Source of the DNA: Weissella confusa
Lineage (GTDB): Bacteria > Bacillota > Bacilli > Lactobacillales > Lactobacillaceae
Assembly: GCA_001436895.1 (NCBI GenBank)
Contig: JQAY01000008.1
Span: 29,241 to 93,240 of the forward strand
Direction of reading: 5' to 3'
DNA length: 64,000 nucleotides
Shown here piece by piece: positions 1 through 11,089 of this stretch. Position 1 is the stretch's first letter, and each line of letters opens with the position of its first letter. Under the pieces are notes generated by a model that did not search any database, had not been told where the DNA came from, and saw only the letters and a program-made list of their open reading frames with translations. The position numbers and the translations under genes were made by a program.

Positions 1-5
1 GATTG

Positions 6-38
6 GAAAAACCATCAAGTAATAACTTGGTGGTTTTT
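6..38 (+). terminator. Rho-independent terminator of the upstream gene
   Basis: GAAAAACCATCAAGT at 6-20 pairs with ACTTGGTGGTTTTTC at 24-38 with one G-U pair and a three-base loop. It closes a transcription unit that lies before the window and separates it from ctsR. The A/T symmetry means it could also act on the other strand. Confidence 0.8.
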
Positions 39-183
39 CTGTCGTGTTTTACCACAAGATTTCGAACTGAATAGGCAAACTTGTTTGGTACGATTTACAT
101 AATCGATTAAGTGTGAAATTTTTTGTTTGGTTTTTGTGTTTAATGGTAAACTTACCATAAGTCAGAAACGACATGACGAATTA

Positions 184-232
184 TTGGCATTAGTGAACCG
201 CACGTTCTATAATAATGTCAACATTGGTCAAG
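184..232 (+). promoter_or_regulatory. ctsR-clpC promoter with CtsR-box-like operator
   Basis: A sigma-A type promoter is visible: TTGGCA at 184-189, an 18-base spacer and TATAAT at 208-213. Just downstream, TGTCAAC (216-222), ATT and GGTCAAG (226-232) form a tandem heptad repeat close to the known CtsR operator (GGTCAAA-NAN-RGTCAAA). The second heptad runs into the Shine-Dalgarno sequence at 230-236. Binding of CtsR here would cover the start of transcription, which fits the autoregulation known for this repressor. The repeat is imperfect, so the operator call is an inference. Confidence 0.7.
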
Positions 233-243
233 GAGGCACGAAG

Positions 244-720
244 ATGGCTGAACAAAATATGTCAGACTATATCGAAGCATATCTCAAACAGATTTTGCAG
301 CAATCAGAACAGATTGAAATTCGGCGCGCAGAGCTTGCGGAACGATTCAACGTTGTGCCTTCACAGATCAACTATGTCATTAAGACACGGTTTTCAATTC
401 AACAAGGTTATCATGTGATTTCAAAGCGTGGTGGCGGTGGCTTTATTCGCATTGAGCGGGTGCCACTGAGGGCTGATCCTCGTTATATTGAAGAGTTGTT
501 ATCAAGTCTTTCTGATCAAGTGAGTGTTCGTGAGGTTCGCGATATCTTATCAAGTTTAGTACGTGATGAGTTATTAACGGAACGGGAGCAGGAGCTGTTG
601 CTGACAATGTTGTCGAAGGAAGCGTTGGACGTTGGGGATGTTCAAGTTGAAGGACGTCTACGCGGACGATTGCTACGTCAATTATTAAACCGAATGCGGT
701 TTGAAAGTGAGCGTAATTAA
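244..720 (+). CDS. ctsR: Transcriptional repressor of class III stress genes CtsR
   Basis: The 158-residue product matches the usual CtsR length. CtsR is a dimeric winged-helix repressor that binds tandem heptads in front of clp genes and is inactivated on heat or protein stress. Visible hallmarks are the N-terminal start MSDYIEAYLKQIL, the helix-turn-helix region ending in VPSQINYVI, the glycine-rich wing GGGGFIRI near residue 62, and a C-terminal half expected to be the dimer and McsB/ClpC-responsive domain. I chose the ATG at 244 because AAGGAGG lies 7 bases upstream and family members start here; the longer open frame from 127 has no ribosome site. clpC follows immediately, without mcsA and mcsB, the usual arrangement in lactic acid bacteria. 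Confidence 0.95.
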   Translation: MAEQNMSDYIEAYLKQILQQSEQIEIRRAELAERFNVVPSQINYVIKTRFSIQQGYHVISKRGGGGFIRIERVPLRADPRYIEELLSSLSDQVSVREVRDILSSLVRDELLTEREQELLLTMLSKEALDVGDVQVEGRLRGRLLRQLLNRMRFESERN

Positions 721-721
721 T

Positions 722-3217
722 ATGGATAATCAATACACACCAAGCGCCAAGAACGTACTTGTTTTGGCGCAAGAACAAGCAAAGTATTTTAAGCACCAAG
801 CAGTTGGTACCGAGCACCTTTTGTTGGCTTTGGCCATCGAGAAGGAAGGTATCGCTAGCAAGGTGATGCAACAATTTAATATCTCAGACGATGATATTCG
901 TGAGGAGATTGAGCGCTTCACTGGTTACGGTACGTTGTCACGTGCTGAAAAGGAAGCTTACTTGCCATACTCACCAAAGGCTGGTGAAGTGTTGCAAATG
1001 GCTGGTGAAGAAGCTCGCAACATGCAACAAGGTCGTGTTGGTACAGAACACATCTTGTTGGCATTGTTGGCTGACGACTCAATTTTGTCATCACGTATCT
1101 TGATTTCATTGGATGCAAATCCTGGTGAGATGCGTCGTGTGATTTTGCGTAAGCTTGGTATCAATGATACGGCGCGCAAGAAGGATGCTCGTGGTGGCCG
1201 TCGTGGTAACCAACAAGCACAAGAAGGAACGCCAACGCTTGATTCATTGGCTCGTGATTTGACGCAACAAGCGCGTGATCACCGCATGGATCCAGTTGTC
1301 GGACGTTCTGCTGAAGTTAAGCGTGTCATCCAAATTTTGTCACGTCGTACGAAGAACAACCCAGTCTTGATTGGTGAGCCTGGTGTTGGTAAGACGGCGA
1401 TTGCTGAAGGTTTGGCACAAAAGATTGTCGCTGGGGATGTGCCAGCTGACATGGCTAAGAAGCGTTTGATGATGCTTGATATGGGTTCTTTGGTTGCCGG
1501 CACGAAGTATCGTGGTGAGTTCGAAGACCGTTTGAAGAAGGTTATCGACGAAATCCAACGCGACGGAAACGTCATCTTGTTCATTGATGAGTTGCACACG
1601 TTGATTGGTGCAGGTGGTGCAGAAGGTGCCATCGACGCCTCAAACATCTTGAAGCCAGCTTTGGCGCGTGGTGAGTTGCAAACAATCGGTGCGACGACTT
1701 TGGATGAATACCAAAAGTACATTGAAGCTGATGCTGCTTTGGAGCGTCGTTTTGCCCAAGTGCAAGTTGATGAGCCAACGGAAGCTGACGCCATTGAAAT
1801 TTTGAAGGGCTTGAAGTCACGTTATGAGCAACACCACCAAGTTGCCATTTCAGATGATGCGGTAGTTGATGCCGTTAAGTTGTCTGTCCGCTACATCACG
1901 GACCGCTTCTTGCCAGACAAGGCCATCGATATCATGGACGAAGCTGCGGCTAAGGTGCGTATCGATCGTTCAGGTCACAAGACGCCATTGGCTAAGTTGG
2001 AAGAGAAGTTGCAAGCCATCCGCGCTGAAAAGGATGCCGCTATCGAGTCTTTGGACTTCGAATTGGCAGCCCAACTTCGTAAGAAGGAAATGACGCAAAA
2101 GAAGAAGGTTGATAAGTACATCGCCGAGCGTGATGCTGAGCAACCTGAAGGCACGTCAAACTATGACTTGGAAGTCACGACGCACGATGTTGCTGAAGTG
2201 GTTTCAGAGCAAACTGGTATTCCGCTAACGCAAATGGAGAAGTCAGAGCAAGAGCGTTTGTTGAACTTGGAGAAGGTTTTGCACGACCGTGTTATCGGTC
2301 AAGACGAAGCCGTTTCAGCAATTGCTCGCGCTGTCCGTCGTGCCCGTTCAGGTTTGAAGGATCCACAACGTCCAATTGGAACGTTTATGTTCTTGGGACC
2401 TACGGGAACTGGTAAGACTGAGTTGGCTAAGGCATTGGCTGAAGCAATGTTCGGTTCAGAAGACAACATGATTCGTGTTGATATGTCTGAATACCGTGAA
2501 GCATACTCAGCAAGCCGTTTGGTTGGTTCAGCACCTGGTTACGTCGGTTATGACGAAGGTGGTCAATTGACTGAAAAGGTTCGTCGTAACCCATACTCAG
2601 TTGTCTTGTTGGACGAGGCTGAAAAGGCTCACCCAGACATCTACAACTTGATGTTGCAAGTGTTTGACGATGGTTACCTAACGGATGCCAAGGGACGTAA
2701 GGTTGATTTCCGTAACACGATTATCATCATGACGTCTAACTTGGGTGCAACGCGTTTGCGTGATGAGAAGTCAGTTGGATTCGGTGCGGTCGACAAGTCT
2801 AAGGACTACGACGCAATGAATGCGACTGTTCGTCAAACACTGCGTGAGACGTTCCGTCCAGAATTTATTAACCGTATTGACGAAGTGGTGGTCTTCCACG
2901 CTTTGACAAAGCCAGAACTACACCAAATCGTGAAGTTGATGGCCAAGTCAGTGTTGAAGCGCATTTCAGAACAAGGCTTCGATGTTAAGATGACGCCAGC
3001 TGCAATTGATGCAGTGGCTGAAGCTGGCTTCGATCCTGAATACGGTGCCCGTCCAATTCGCCGTGCGCTACAAACGAAGGTTGAAGATCGTTTGTCAGAA
3101 GAATTGTTGAGTGGCAAGATTACAACGAATGATGTTGTGACAATCGGTGCGAAGGCTGGCGAAATCACGATTAACGTGAAGGCGAAGGCTGAGCCAAAAG
3201 AGACGGTCACAGAATAA
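722..3217 (+). CDS. clpC: ATP-dependent Clp protease ATP-binding subunit ClpC
   Basis: ClpC is a hexameric AAA+ unfoldase that feeds damaged or regulatory proteins to ClpP. The 831-residue product has the double Clp-N repeat (residues 1-140), a first AAA domain with GEPGVGKT near residue 217, a UVR-like coiled coil ([20 protein letters not shown], near 430), a second AAA domain with GPTGTGKTE near 560, and the C-terminal D2-small domain. It follows ctsR by one base, so both come from the ctsR promoter. The frame is open from a TTG at 701, but the ATG at 722 gives the family start [10 protein letters not shown]; only a weak GAAAGTGAG ribosome site precedes it, suggesting coupling to ctsR translation. 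Confidence 0.96.
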   Translation: MDNQYTPSAKNVLVLAQEQAKYFKHQAVGTEHLLLALAIEKEGIASKVMQQFNISDDDIREEIERFTGYGTLSRAEKEAYLPYSPKAGEVLQMAGEEARNMQQGRVGTEHILLALLADDSILSSRILISLDANPGEMRRVILRKLGINDTARKKDARGGRRGNQQAQEGTPTLDSLARDLTQQARDHRMDPVVGRSAEVKRVIQILSRRTKNNPVLIGEPGVGKTAIAEGLAQKIVAGDVPADMAKKRLMMLDMGSLVAGTKYRGEFEDRLKKVIDEIQRDGNVILFIDELHTLIGAGGAEGAIDASNILKPALARGELQTIGATTLDEYQKYIEADAALERRFAQVQVDEPTEADAIEILKGLKSRYEQHHQVAISDDAVVDAVKLSVRYITDRFLPDKAIDIMDEAAAKVRIDRSGHKTPLAKLEEKLQAIRAEKDAAIESLDFELAAQLRKKEMTQKKKVDKYIAERDAEQPEGTSNYDLEVTTHDVAEVVSEQTGIPLTQMEKSEQERLLNLEKVLHDRVIGQDEAVSAIARAVRRARSGLKDPQRPIGTFMFLGPTGTGKTELAKALAEAMFGSEDNMIRVDMSEYREAYSASRLVGSAPGYVGYDEGGQLTEKVRRNPYSVVLLDEAEKAHPDIYNLMLQVFDDGYLTDAKGRKVDFRNTIIIMTSNLGATRLRDEKSVGFGAVDKSKDYDAMNATVRQTLRETFRPEFINRIDEVVVFHALTKPELHQIVKLMAKSVLKRISEQGFDVKMTPAAIDAVAEAGFDPEYGARPIRRALQTKVEDRLSEELLSGKITTNDVVTIGAKAGEITINVKAKAEPKETVTE

Positions 3218-3230
3218 CCATAATTTATTT

Positions 3231-3284
3231 GAAAAAGCGAGTATTGACAAAGGACGCAAACCTTGATAATGCTTGCTTTTTCTT
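3231..3284 (+). terminator. clpC terminator overlapping the rpoB promoter
   Basis: GAAAAAGCGAGTAT (3231-3244) pairs with ATGCTTGCTTTTTC (3269-3282) with two G-U pairs, and AAGG/CCTT pairs inside the loop. The stem ends in a T run. The -35 box of the rpoB promoter (3263-3268) lies inside the hairpin, so clpC termination and rpoB initiation share the same DNA. Confidence 0.65.
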
Positions 3285-3291
3285 GTATACT
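3263..3291 (+). promoter_or_regulatory. rpoB promoter
   Basis: TTGATA at 3263-3268 and TATACT at 3286-3291 are spaced by 17 bases, a near-consensus sigma-A promoter. Transcription should start near 3298, giving a 5' leader of about 195 bases before the rpoB start codon. Confidence 0.8.
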
Positions 3292-3297
3292 ATAAGG

Positions 3298-3403
3298 TAG
3301 TTTAATTGTGCATAGACAACGGCTGACAGGAAATATTGTCCCTGAAAGCCTTTATAGCAGGGGCAGTGGCGTTTTCGAAGTCGGAAATGTCGTTGTCTTT
3401 TTT
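3298..3403 (+). ncRNA. Lacto-rpoB-type leader RNA
   Basis: The rpoB 5' leader folds through a long-range stem, AGACAACG (3314-3321) with CGTTGTCT (3391-3398), followed directly by six T residues (3398-3403). Smaller stems involving CAGG/CCTG lie inside. A conserved structure in rpoB leaders of lactic acid bacteria has been described as the Lacto-rpoB motif; position and host group fit, although I compared it only from memory. The T run after the closing stem suggests it may work as an attenuator of rpoB transcription, which is an inference. Confidence 0.65.
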
Positions 3404-3494
3404 GCACTCAAAAACCGGTAAAAAACAGATTTTGTAATCAAACTGTAAAGAAACTGGTGTGCGCAGTTGGCCAAATCAAAGCGAGGTGGAAAAC

Positions 3495-6400
3495 TTGGTA
3501 GGAACGCTTGTAAAGTACGGTAAGCACCGTGTTCGTCGCAGTTACGCACGAATCAAGGAAGTCCTTGATTTGCCTAACTTGATTGAGATCCAAACGGACT
3601 CATACAACTGGTTCTTGGATGAAGGATTGCGTGAAATGTTCACTGACATTTTGCCAATTGAAGATTTCCAAGGAAAGTTGTCATTGGAATTTGTGGACTA
3701 TAAGCTCATGGAGCCTAAGTACACAGTAGAAGAAGCTCGTAACCACGATGCAAATTACTCAGCACCATTGCACGTAACGTTGCGCTTGACGAACCAAGAA
3801 ACTGGTGAAATCAAGTCACAAGACGTGTTCTTCGGTGACTTCCCGTTGATGACGCCATCAGGTACGTTCATCATTAACGGAGCTGAGCGTGTTATCGTTT
3901 CACAACTTGTTCGCTCTCCTGGTGTTTACTACAACGAGGAATTGGACAAGAATGGTCGTCCTAACTACGGTACGACGTTCATCCCAAGCCGTGGTGCTTG
4001 GTTGGAATTTGAAACAGACGCAAAGGGATTGAGCTACGTACGTATCGATCGTACGCGTAAGTTGCCTGTTACTGAATTGGTTCGTGCCTTGGGTTACGGA
4101 TCAGATTCAGAGGTTTTGCAAATCTTGGGTGACCAATACGATTCAATCTCATTGACGTTGGATAAGGACGTTCACAAGGACATCAACGACTCACGTGTCG
4201 AAGAGGCCTTGAAGGACATCTACGAACGCCTACGTCCAGGTGAGCCAAAGACGGCCGATTCATCTCGTGCCTTGTTGACGGCTCGCTTCTTCGACCCCAA
4301 GCGTTACGATTTGGCACCTGTTGGTCGTTACAAGATCAACAAGAAGTTGTCATTGAAGACGCGTTTGATGGGCTTGACATTGGGTGAGACGTTGGCCGAC
4401 CCTGATACTGGTGAAGTTATCGCCGAAAAGGGAACGGTTATCGACAAGAAGGTTATGGCTGCTTTGGCACCATTCCTTGACCGCGACGACTTTAAGACGA
4501 CGACATTTACACCTTCAGACGAAGGTGTTGTGACGACGGCTATGACGTTGCAAACTATCTTGGTTGAAAACCCAGAGGATCCTGAAAAGGTTTTGCCAGT
4601 GATCGGAAACGGTCAATTTGACGAATCTGTTCGTACGATCCAACCAGCTGATATTATCGCTGGTATGAACTACTTCTTGAACTTGCCATTGGGCATCGGT
4701 GCAACGGACGACATTGACCACTTGGGTAACCGTCGTATCCGTCGTGTTGGTGAATTGTTGCAAAACACATTCCGTATCGGTTTGAGCCGTATGGAGCGTG
4801 TGGTTCGTGAGCGTATGTCTATCCAAGACCCAGATACGGTTACACCACAACAATTGATTAACATCCGACCTGTTGTGGCAGCTGTTAAGGAGTTCTTCGG
4901 TTCATCACAATTGTCACAATTCATGGACCAAACTAACCCTCTTGGAGAATTGACGAACAAGCGTCGTCTATCTGCCTTGGGACCTGGTGGTTTGACTCGT
5001 GACCGTGCCGGTTATGAAGTCCGAGACGTGCACTACACGCACTACGGACGTATGGACCCTATCGAAACGCCTGAAGGTCCTAACATCGGTTTGATCAACT
5101 CATTGGCTACGTACGGTCGTGTTAACCGTTACGGATTCATTGAGACGCCATACCGTCGTGTTGACTGGACGACTCACAAGGTTACGGACAAGATTGACTA
5201 CTTGACGGCCGACGAAGAAGATAACTTCATCGTTGCCCAAGGTAACTCAGTTTTGAACGAAGATGGATCATTTGCTTCTGACGTTGTTTTGGCTCGTAAG
5301 AGTGAGGAAAACGTCGAAGTTTCTATCGACCAAGTTGACTACATGGACGTTTCTCCTAAGCAAATTGTTGCCGTTGCCACGGCCGCAATTCCTTTCTTGG
5401 AAAACGATGACTCTAACCGTGCCTTGATGGGTGCCAACATGCAACGTCAAGCGGTTCCTTTGATCGATCCACACGCACCATTGATTGGTACGGGTATCGA
5501 ATACAAGGCTGCCCACGACGCCGGTGTTGCCATTATTGCTAAGTACCCTGGTACGGTTGAGTACGTTGACGGTCGCGAAATCCGCGTTCGTCGCGAAGAT
5601 GGTTCACTTGATAAGTACGAATTGATGAAGTTCCGTCGTTCAAACGCTGGTAAGAACTACAACCAACGTCCAATCGTTAAGGTTGGGGATGCAGTTGATG
5701 CCGACGAAGTTTTGGCCGATGGTCCATCAATGGAGCAAGGTGAATTGGCTTTGGGACAAAACCCATTGATCGCCTTCATGACTTGGCAAGGATATAACTT
5801 TGAAGATGCCATCATCATCAACGAACGTTTGATCCGCGATGATGTTTACACGTCAATCCACATTGAAGAATACGAATCAGAGGCTCGTGATACGAAGCTT
5901 GGCCCTGAAGAGTTCACTCGCGAAATCCCTAACACTGGTGAAGAGCAATTGAAGAACTTGGACGAGCGCGGAATTATCCGTATCGGTGCTGAAGTTGAAG
6001 ACGGTGATCTTTTGGTTGGTAAGGTTACGCCTAAGGGTGTTACTGAACTGTCAGCTGAAGAGCGTTTGCTACACGCCATCTTCGGTGAGAAGGCCCGTGA
6101 AGTTCGTGATACGTCATTGCGTGTTCCTCACGGTGGTGGCGGTGTCGTTCAAGACGTTCGTATCTTTACGCGTGAGAACGGTGACGAATTGGCACCAGGT
6201 GTTAACATGATGGTTCGTGTTTACATCGCACAACGTCGTAAGATCCAAGTTGGTGACAAGATGGCCGGTCGTCACGGTAACAAGGGAACTGTTTCTGTTA
6301 TCGTGCCTTCAGAAGACATGCCATTCATGCCAGACGGAACGCCTATCGACATTATGTTGTCACCAATGGGTGTGCCATCTCGTATGAATATCGGACAAGT

Positions 6401-7097
6401 GCTTGAATTGCACTTGGGTATGGCTGCTCGTGAATTGGGTATCCACATCGCATCACCTGTCTTTGACGGTGCCCGTGACGCGGATATCTGGGACGCTTTG
6501 AAGGAAGCTGGTTTGCCATCAGATGGTAAGACTGTTTTGTATGACGGTCGTACTGGTGAAGCCTTCGACAAGCGTGTTTCTGTTGGAATCATGCACTACA
6601 TGAAGTTGGCCCACATGGTCGACGACAAGATGCACGCCCGTTCAATCGGACCTTACTCACTTGTTACGCAACAACCACTTGGTGGTAAGGCGCAATTCGG
6701 TGGACAGCGTTTCGGTGAAATGGAAGTTTGGGCCCTTGAGGCCTATGGTGCTGCGCACACTTTGCAAGAAATCTTGACGTACAAGTCAGATGACGTTGTT
6801 GGTCGTGTTAAGACTTACGAGGCCATCGTTAAGGGTGATCAAATACCTAAGCCAGGTGTTCCGGAGTCATTCCGTGTCTTGGTTAAGGAATTGCAAGCTC
6901 TTGGTTTGGACATGAAGGTCTTGGACGCAGATGATCGTGAGATCGAATTGCGTGACATGGATGATGACGATTCAATCGTTAACATCGAAGCCGCTAATGC
7001 AGAAGCACAACGTTTGGCACAAGAATTTGCTGCCGACGGTGCCGAAGCAGCAGCTCCAAAGGCTGACGGTGTCGTTAACTTGAACGACGCTGAATAA
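3495..7097 (+). CDS. rpoB: DNA-directed RNA polymerase subunit beta
   Basis: The 1200-residue beta subunit forms half of the polymerase active-site cleft. Recognisable features are the start [20 protein letters not shown], the rifampicin region ([17 protein letters not shown] then HKRR-like [12 protein letters not shown] near residue 470), the GAMMA-like catalytic lysines in [12 protein letters not shown] near 920, and the conserved C-terminal [16 protein letters not shown]. The initiator is TTG at 3495 with GAGGTGG five bases upstream; the resulting N terminus aligns with the Bacillus RpoB start, whereas the longer frame from 3459 does not. rpoC follows after a 163-base structured gap. Confidence 0.97.
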   Translation: MVGTLVKYGKHRVRRSYARIKEVLDLPNLIEIQTDSYNWFLDEGLREMFTDILPIEDFQGKLSLEFVDYKLMEPKYTVEEARNHDANYSAPLHVTLRLTNQETGEIKSQDVFFGDFPLMTPSGTFIINGAERVIVSQLVRSPGVYYNEELDKNGRPNYGTTFIPSRGAWLEFETDAKGLSYVRIDRTRKLPVTELVRALGYGSDSEVLQILGDQYDSISLTLDKDVHKDINDSRVEEALKDIYERLRPGEPKTADSSRALLTARFFDPKRYDLAPVGRYKINKKLSLKTRLMGLTLGETLADPDTGEVIAEKGTVIDKKVMAALAPFLDRDDFKTTTFTPSDEGVVTTAMTLQTILVENPEDPEKVLPVIGNGQFDESVRTIQPADIIAGMNYFLNLPLGIGATDDIDHLGNRRIRRVGELLQNTFRIGLSRMERVVRERMSIQDPDTVTPQQLINIRPVVAAVKEFFGSSQLSQFMDQTNPLGELTNKRRLSALGPGGLTRDRAGYEVRDVHYTHYGRMDPIETPEGPNIGLINSLATYGRVNRYGFIETPYRRVDWTTHKVTDKIDYLTADEEDNFIVAQGNSVLNEDGSFASDVVLARKSEENVEVSIDQVDYMDVSPKQIVAVATAAIPFLENDDSNRALMGANMQRQAVPLIDPHAPLIGTGIEYKAAHDAGVAIIAKYPGTVEYVDGREIRVRREDGSLDKYELMKFRRSNAGKNYNQRPIVKVGDAVDADEVLADGPSMEQGELALGQNPLIAFMTWQGYNFEDAIIINERLIRDDVYTSIHIEEYESEARDTKLGPEEFTREIPNTGEEQLKNLDERGIIRIGAEVEDGDLLVGKVTPKGVTELSAEERLLHAIFGEKAREVRDTSLRVPHGGGGVVQDVRIFTRENGDELAPGVNMMVRVYIAQRRKIQVGDKMAGRHGNKGTVSVIVPSEDMPFMPDGTPIDIMLSPMGVPSRMNIGQVLELHLGMAARELGIHIASPVFDGARDADIWDALKEAGLPSDGKTVLYDGRTGEAFDKRVSVGIMHYMKLAHMVDDKMHARSIGPYSLVTQQPLGGKAQFGGQRFGEMEVWALEAYGAAHTLQEILTYKSDDVVGRVKTYEAIVKGDQIPKPGVPESFRVLVKELQALGLDMKVLDADDREIELRDMDDDDSIVNIEAANAEAQRLAQEFAADGAEAAAPKADGVVNLNDAE

Positions 7098-7141
7098 GAG
7101 ATTATTCTTAGCCCTGCGCTACTTTTAAGAGATTGTTAGCC

Positions 7142-7202
7142 AACCTAGCACATTGCTAGGTTCGTGCTTACTGCGTTTGATCATTCGAGCATGGTAAGCA
7201 CG
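7142..7202 (+). other. Two hairpins between rpoB and rpoC
   Basis: AACCTAGC at 7142-7149 pairs with GCTAGGTT at 7155-7162, and immediately after it CGTGCTTAC at 7163-7171 pairs with GTAAGCACG at 7194-7202. Both stems are perfect. Neither is followed by a T run, so they are not intrinsic terminators; RNA processing sites or control of rpoC translation are possible. Confidence 0.6.
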
Positions 7203-7260
7203 GACTTAGTGAAGTGCTGGATTGGATTGTATATAGGAACCTACGAAAGGGGTCAAACCA

Positions 7261-10200
7261 TTGATTGATGTCAATAAGTTTGAAAGCATGCAAATCGGAC
7301 TGGCTAGCCCAGACAAGATTCGCAGCTGGTCTTATGGTGAAGTTAAGAAGCCTGAGACAATCAACTATCGTGCGCTCAAGCCTGAAAAGGATGGACTTTT
7401 CGACGAGCGTATCTTTGGACCTACCAAGGATTACGAATGTGCGTGCGGAAAGTACAAGCGTATTCGTTACAAGGGAATCGTTTGTGATCGTTGCGGCGTT
7501 GAAGTAACGTCTTCAAAGGTCCGCCGTGAGCGCATGGGTCACATTGAGTTGGCCGCTCCTGTATCACACATCTGGTACTTCAAGGGAATCCCTTCACGTA
7601 TGGGATTGGTCTTGGACATGTCACCACGTTCATTGGAAGAGATTATCTACTTCGCTTCTTACGTGGTTACAAAGGCCGGTGATACACCTTTGACTGAAAA
7701 GCAATTGTTGTCAGAACGCGAGTACCGCGAGTTGAAGGCAGAATATGGTAGCGCATTTGAAGCTGGCATGGGTGCTGAAGCTGTACAAACGTTGTTGTCA
7801 AACGTTGACTTGGAAGCCGAAGTTGAGACGTTGAAGGCAGAATTGCGTGAGGCCACTGGTCAAAAGCGTGTTCGCGCCGTTCGTCGTTTGGACATTATCG
7901 AAGCTTTCGTTAAGTCAGGTAACAAGCCAGAGTGGATGGTTATGGATGTTATTCCAGTTATCCCACCTGACTTGCGTCCAATGGTGCAATTGGAAGGTGG
8001 ACGTTTTGCAACGTCTGACTTGAACGATTTGTACCGTCGTGTTATCAACCGTAACAACCGTTTGAAGCGTTTGTTGGAGTTGAACGCACCTGGAATTATC
8101 GTGCAAAACGAAAAGCGTATGTTGCAAGAAGCCGTCGACGCGTTGGTTGACAACGGTCGTCGTGGACGTCCTGTAACTGGTCCTGGTAACCGTCCATTGA
8201 AGTCATTGTCACACATGCTTAAGGGTAAGCAAGGACGTTTCCGTCAAAACTTGCTTGGTAAGCGTGTTGACTACTCAGGACGTTCAGTTATCGACGTTGG
8301 TCCTTTCTTGAAGATGAACCAAATGGGATTGCCACGTCCAATGGCTATGGAATTGTTCCGCCCATTCATCATGAAGGAATTGGTTGCGCGTGACTTGGTT
8401 GGAAACATCCGTGCCGCAAAGCGTATGATCGACCGTCGTGATGACGCTGTTATGGACGTCTTGGATGACGTTATCAAGGAGCACCCGGTTCTTTTGAACC
8501 GTGCACCAACGCTTCACCGTTTGGGTATTCAAGCGTTCGAACCTGTCCTAGTGCCAGGTAAGGCTATGCGTTTGCACCCATTGGTTACTGAAGCTTATAA
8601 CGCCGACTTTGACGGTGACCAAATGGCCATCCACGTTCCTTTGTCAGATGAAGCTCAAGCAGAAGCTCGTTTGTTGATGCTTGCCGCTGGACACATCTTG
8701 GCTCCTAAGGATGGTAAGCCTATCGTGGCTCCATCACAGGACATGGTTATCGGTAACTACTACTTGACGACTGAAGAAGATGGTCGTGAAGGTGAAGGTA
8801 TGGTCTTCAAGGATATCAACGAAGCTCGTACTGCATTCCAAAACAAGTATGTGCACTTGCACACGCGTATTGGAGTTCAAACGTCTTCATTCCCTGCAGA
8901 AAAGCCATTCACTGACGAGCAACGTTCACGTATTATGACGACGACTGTTGGTAAGTTGTTCTTTAACGACATCTTGCCAGTCGACTTCCCATACTTGAAC
9001 GAGCCAACTGAGGCTAACTTGCACGCCATCGACGACCGCTTCTTCTTGGAGCCAGGAACTGACATCAAGGCACACTTTGCTGAGACGCCAATCTTGCCTC
9101 CATTCAAGAAGGGATTCTTGTCAGACATCGTTGCCGAAGTCTACAAGATTTACAAGGTTACTGAAACGTCATTGCTATTGGACCGTATGAAGGACTTGGG
9201 TTACGATGAGTCAACTAAGTCTGGTTTGACGGTTGGTGTAGCCGACGTTACTGACTTGAAGGAAAAGCCAGGAATCATCGAAGAAGCTCACAAGCAAGTC
9301 GCTACTGTTTCTAAGCAATTCCGTCGTGGATTGATTACTGACGATGAGCGTTATGAGCGTGTTATTGCCATCTGGAACCAAGCGAAGGATGACATTACCG
9401 CTAAGCTTATTGAGCACTTCGAGCCTGATAACAACATCTTCATGATGTCAGATTCAGGAGCTCGTGGTAACATTTCTAACTTTACGCAATTGGCCGGTAT
9501 GCGTGGTTTGATGGCTGCGCCTAACGGACGTATCATGGAGTTGCCTATCATCGCCAACTTCCGTGAGGGATTGTCAGTTTTGGAAATGTTCTTCTCAACT
9601 CACGGTGCTCGTAAGGGTATGACTGATACGGCCTTGAAGACGGCCGACTCAGGTTACATGACTCGTCGTTTGGTTGACGTTGCGCAAGACGTTATCATTC
9701 GTGAGATCGACTGTGGTACTGATCGTGGTTTGGATGTTTCTGCAATCATGAACGGTAACGAAGTCATCGAGTCATTGTACGAGCGTATTTTGGGACGTTA
9801 CGCACAAAAGGCTGTTATCGACCCTAAGACTGGTGAAGTCATCGTTGCTCACAACCAAATGATCGACGAAGACAAGGCTAAGGCTATTGTCAACGCCGGC
9901 GTAACGACTGTTAACATTCGTTCAGCCTTTACTTGCAACACGGAACACGGTGTCTGCGTATACGACTACGGTCGCAACATGGCTACTGGTGACGTTGTTG
10001 AAGTTGGTGAAGCTGTTGGTACTGTTGCCGCACAATCAATCGGTGAGCCTGGTACGCAATTGACTATGCGTACTTTCCACACTGGTGGTGTTGCCGGAAA
10101 CGATATCACGCAAGGACTTCCTCGTGTGCAAGAAATCTTTGAAGCACGTAACCCTAAGGGTCGTGCTATGATTACTGAAGTTACTGGTGAGGTTACTTCT

Positions 10201-10917
10201 ATTGAAGAAAACCCAGCAGAACGTACTAAGGAAGTTACTGTTCAAGGTGAGACGGATACGCGTACTTACACGTTGCCAATGACTGCACGCATGCGTGTGG
10301 CCGAAGGTGATCAAATCCACCGTGGTGAGACGTTGAACGAAGGTTCAGCTGACCCTAAGGAAATCATCCAAGTACGTGACACGTTGGCTACGGAAAACTA
10401 CATTGTGCGTGAAGTGCAAAAGGTTTACCGTATGCAAGGTGTTGAGATCTCTGACAAGCACATCGAAGTTATGGCTCGCCAAATGCTTCGTAAGGTGCGT
10501 GTCATGGATCCGGGTGAGACGGACTTGTTGCCAGGTACGTTGATGGATATCGCGCAATTCCGTGATGCTAACGAAGAGACGTTGTTGAAGGGTGGCTTGC
10601 CAGCCACAGCACGTCCAGTTTTGCTTGGTATTACCAAGGCATCATTGGAGACGAACTCATTCTTGTCAGCCGCATCATTCCAAGAGACGACTCGTGTCTT
10701 GACTGACGCTGCTATCCGTGGAAAGAACGATCCATTGGTTGGTTTGAAGGAGAACGTTATCATCGGTAAGTTGATCCCAGCTGGTACTGGTATGAAGCAG
10801 TACCAAGCTGTTGAAGACAAGGTCGTTGCAGATCCTGTTGTCGTATCAACTGAAGAGGGTACGAAGATTCCTTCAATCGCTGATATTGAAAACTCAATGA
10901 ACTTGCACAACGACTAA
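7261..10917 (+). CDS. rpoC: DNA-directed RNA polymerase subunit beta prime
   Basis: The 1218-residue beta prime subunit carries the catalytic Mg2+ site [10 protein letters not shown] (near residue 450) and the N-terminal zinc ribbon with C60, C62, C75 and C78 (CACGK and CDRCGV), all four cysteines present. The bridge-helix region [23 protein letters not shown] and the trigger-loop start [16 protein letters not shown] are intact. Translation starts at TTG 7261, preceded by GAAAGGGG; the N terminus [17 protein letters not shown] aligns with the Bacillus protein. A strong terminator follows, and the next gene is an alcohol dehydrogenase rather than the rpsL-rpsG-fusA cluster that often follows rpoC in Firmicutes. 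Confidence 0.97.
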   Translation: MIDVNKFESMQIGLASPDKIRSWSYGEVKKPETINYRALKPEKDGLFDERIFGPTKDYECACGKYKRIRYKGIVCDRCGVEVTSSKVRRERMGHIELAAPVSHIWYFKGIPSRMGLVLDMSPRSLEEIIYFASYVVTKAGDTPLTEKQLLSEREYRELKAEYGSAFEAGMGAEAVQTLLSNVDLEAEVETLKAELREATGQKRVRAVRRLDIIEAFVKSGNKPEWMVMDVIPVIPPDLRPMVQLEGGRFATSDLNDLYRRVINRNNRLKRLLELNAPGIIVQNEKRMLQEAVDALVDNGRRGRPVTGPGNRPLKSLSHMLKGKQGRFRQNLLGKRVDYSGRSVIDVGPFLKMNQMGLPRPMAMELFRPFIMKELVARDLVGNIRAAKRMIDRRDDAVMDVLDDVIKEHPVLLNRAPTLHRLGIQAFEPVLVPGKAMRLHPLVTEAYNADFDGDQMAIHVPLSDEAQAEARLLMLAAGHILAPKDGKPIVAPSQDMVIGNYYLTTEEDGREGEGMVFKDINEARTAFQNKYVHLHTRIGVQTSSFPAEKPFTDEQRSRIMTTTVGKLFFNDILPVDFPYLNEPTEANLHAIDDRFFLEPGTDIKAHFAETPILPPFKKGFLSDIVAEVYKIYKVTETSLLLDRMKDLGYDESTKSGLTVGVADVTDLKEKPGIIEEAHKQVATVSKQFRRGLITDDERYERVIAIWNQAKDDITAKLIEHFEPDNNIFMMSDSGARGNISNFTQLAGMRGLMAAPNGRIMELPIIANFREGLSVLEMFFSTHGARKGMTDTALKTADSGYMTRRLVDVAQDVIIREIDCGTDRGLDVSAIMNGNEVIESLYERILGRYAQKAVIDPKTGEVIVAHNQMIDEDKAKAIVNAGVTTVNIRSAFTCNTEHGVCVYDYGRNMATGDVVEVGEAVGTVAAQSIGEPGTQLTMRTFHTGGVAGNDITQGLPRVQEIFEARNPKGRAMITEVTGEVTSIEENPAERTKEVTVQGETDTRTYTLPMTARMRVAEGDQIHRGETLNEGSADPKEIIQVRDTLATENYIVREVQKVYRMQGVEISDKHIEVMARQMLRKVRVMDPGETDLLPGTLMDIAQFRDANEETLLKGGLPATARPVLLGITKASLETNSFLSAASFQETTRVLTDAAIRGKNDPLVGLKENVIIGKLIPAGTGMKQYQAVEDKVVADPVVVSTEEGTKIPSIADIENSMNLHND

Positions 10918-10945
10918 TCTCGGTTAATCGCTGTTAGTTCATAAC

Positions 10946-10991
10946 AAAAAGCACTTCAACTTAGATGTGAATCTAGTTGAAGTGCTTTTTT
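10946..10991 (+). terminator. rpoBC terminator
   Basis: AAAAAGCACTTCAACTTAGA and TCTAGTTGAAGTGCTTTTTT form a long stem with one wobble, followed by a T run. It ends the rpoB-rpoC unit. Confidence 0.9.
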
Positions 10992-11004
10992 GCGTAGTGA
11001 GAAT

Positions 11005-11033
11005 TTGTTTAACGTCCCCTAAAGGTGTATAGT
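11005..11033 (+). promoter_or_regulatory. Promoter of the alcohol dehydrogenase gene
   Basis: TTGTTT at 11005-11010 and TATAGT at 11028-11033 are separated by 17 bases. The predicted transcript would begin near 11040, about 50 bases before the start codon. Confidence 0.6.
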
Positions 11034-11089
11034 GTATGTTACGTTTAGTAAGTAAAGTAGTCTGCACAACTCATTGGAGGACGACAATT

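Noticed and set aside
127..243. N-terminal extension of ctsR from position 127
   Set aside because: No ribosome site; the promoter -10 at 208-213 lies inside it, and family similarity begins at 244.
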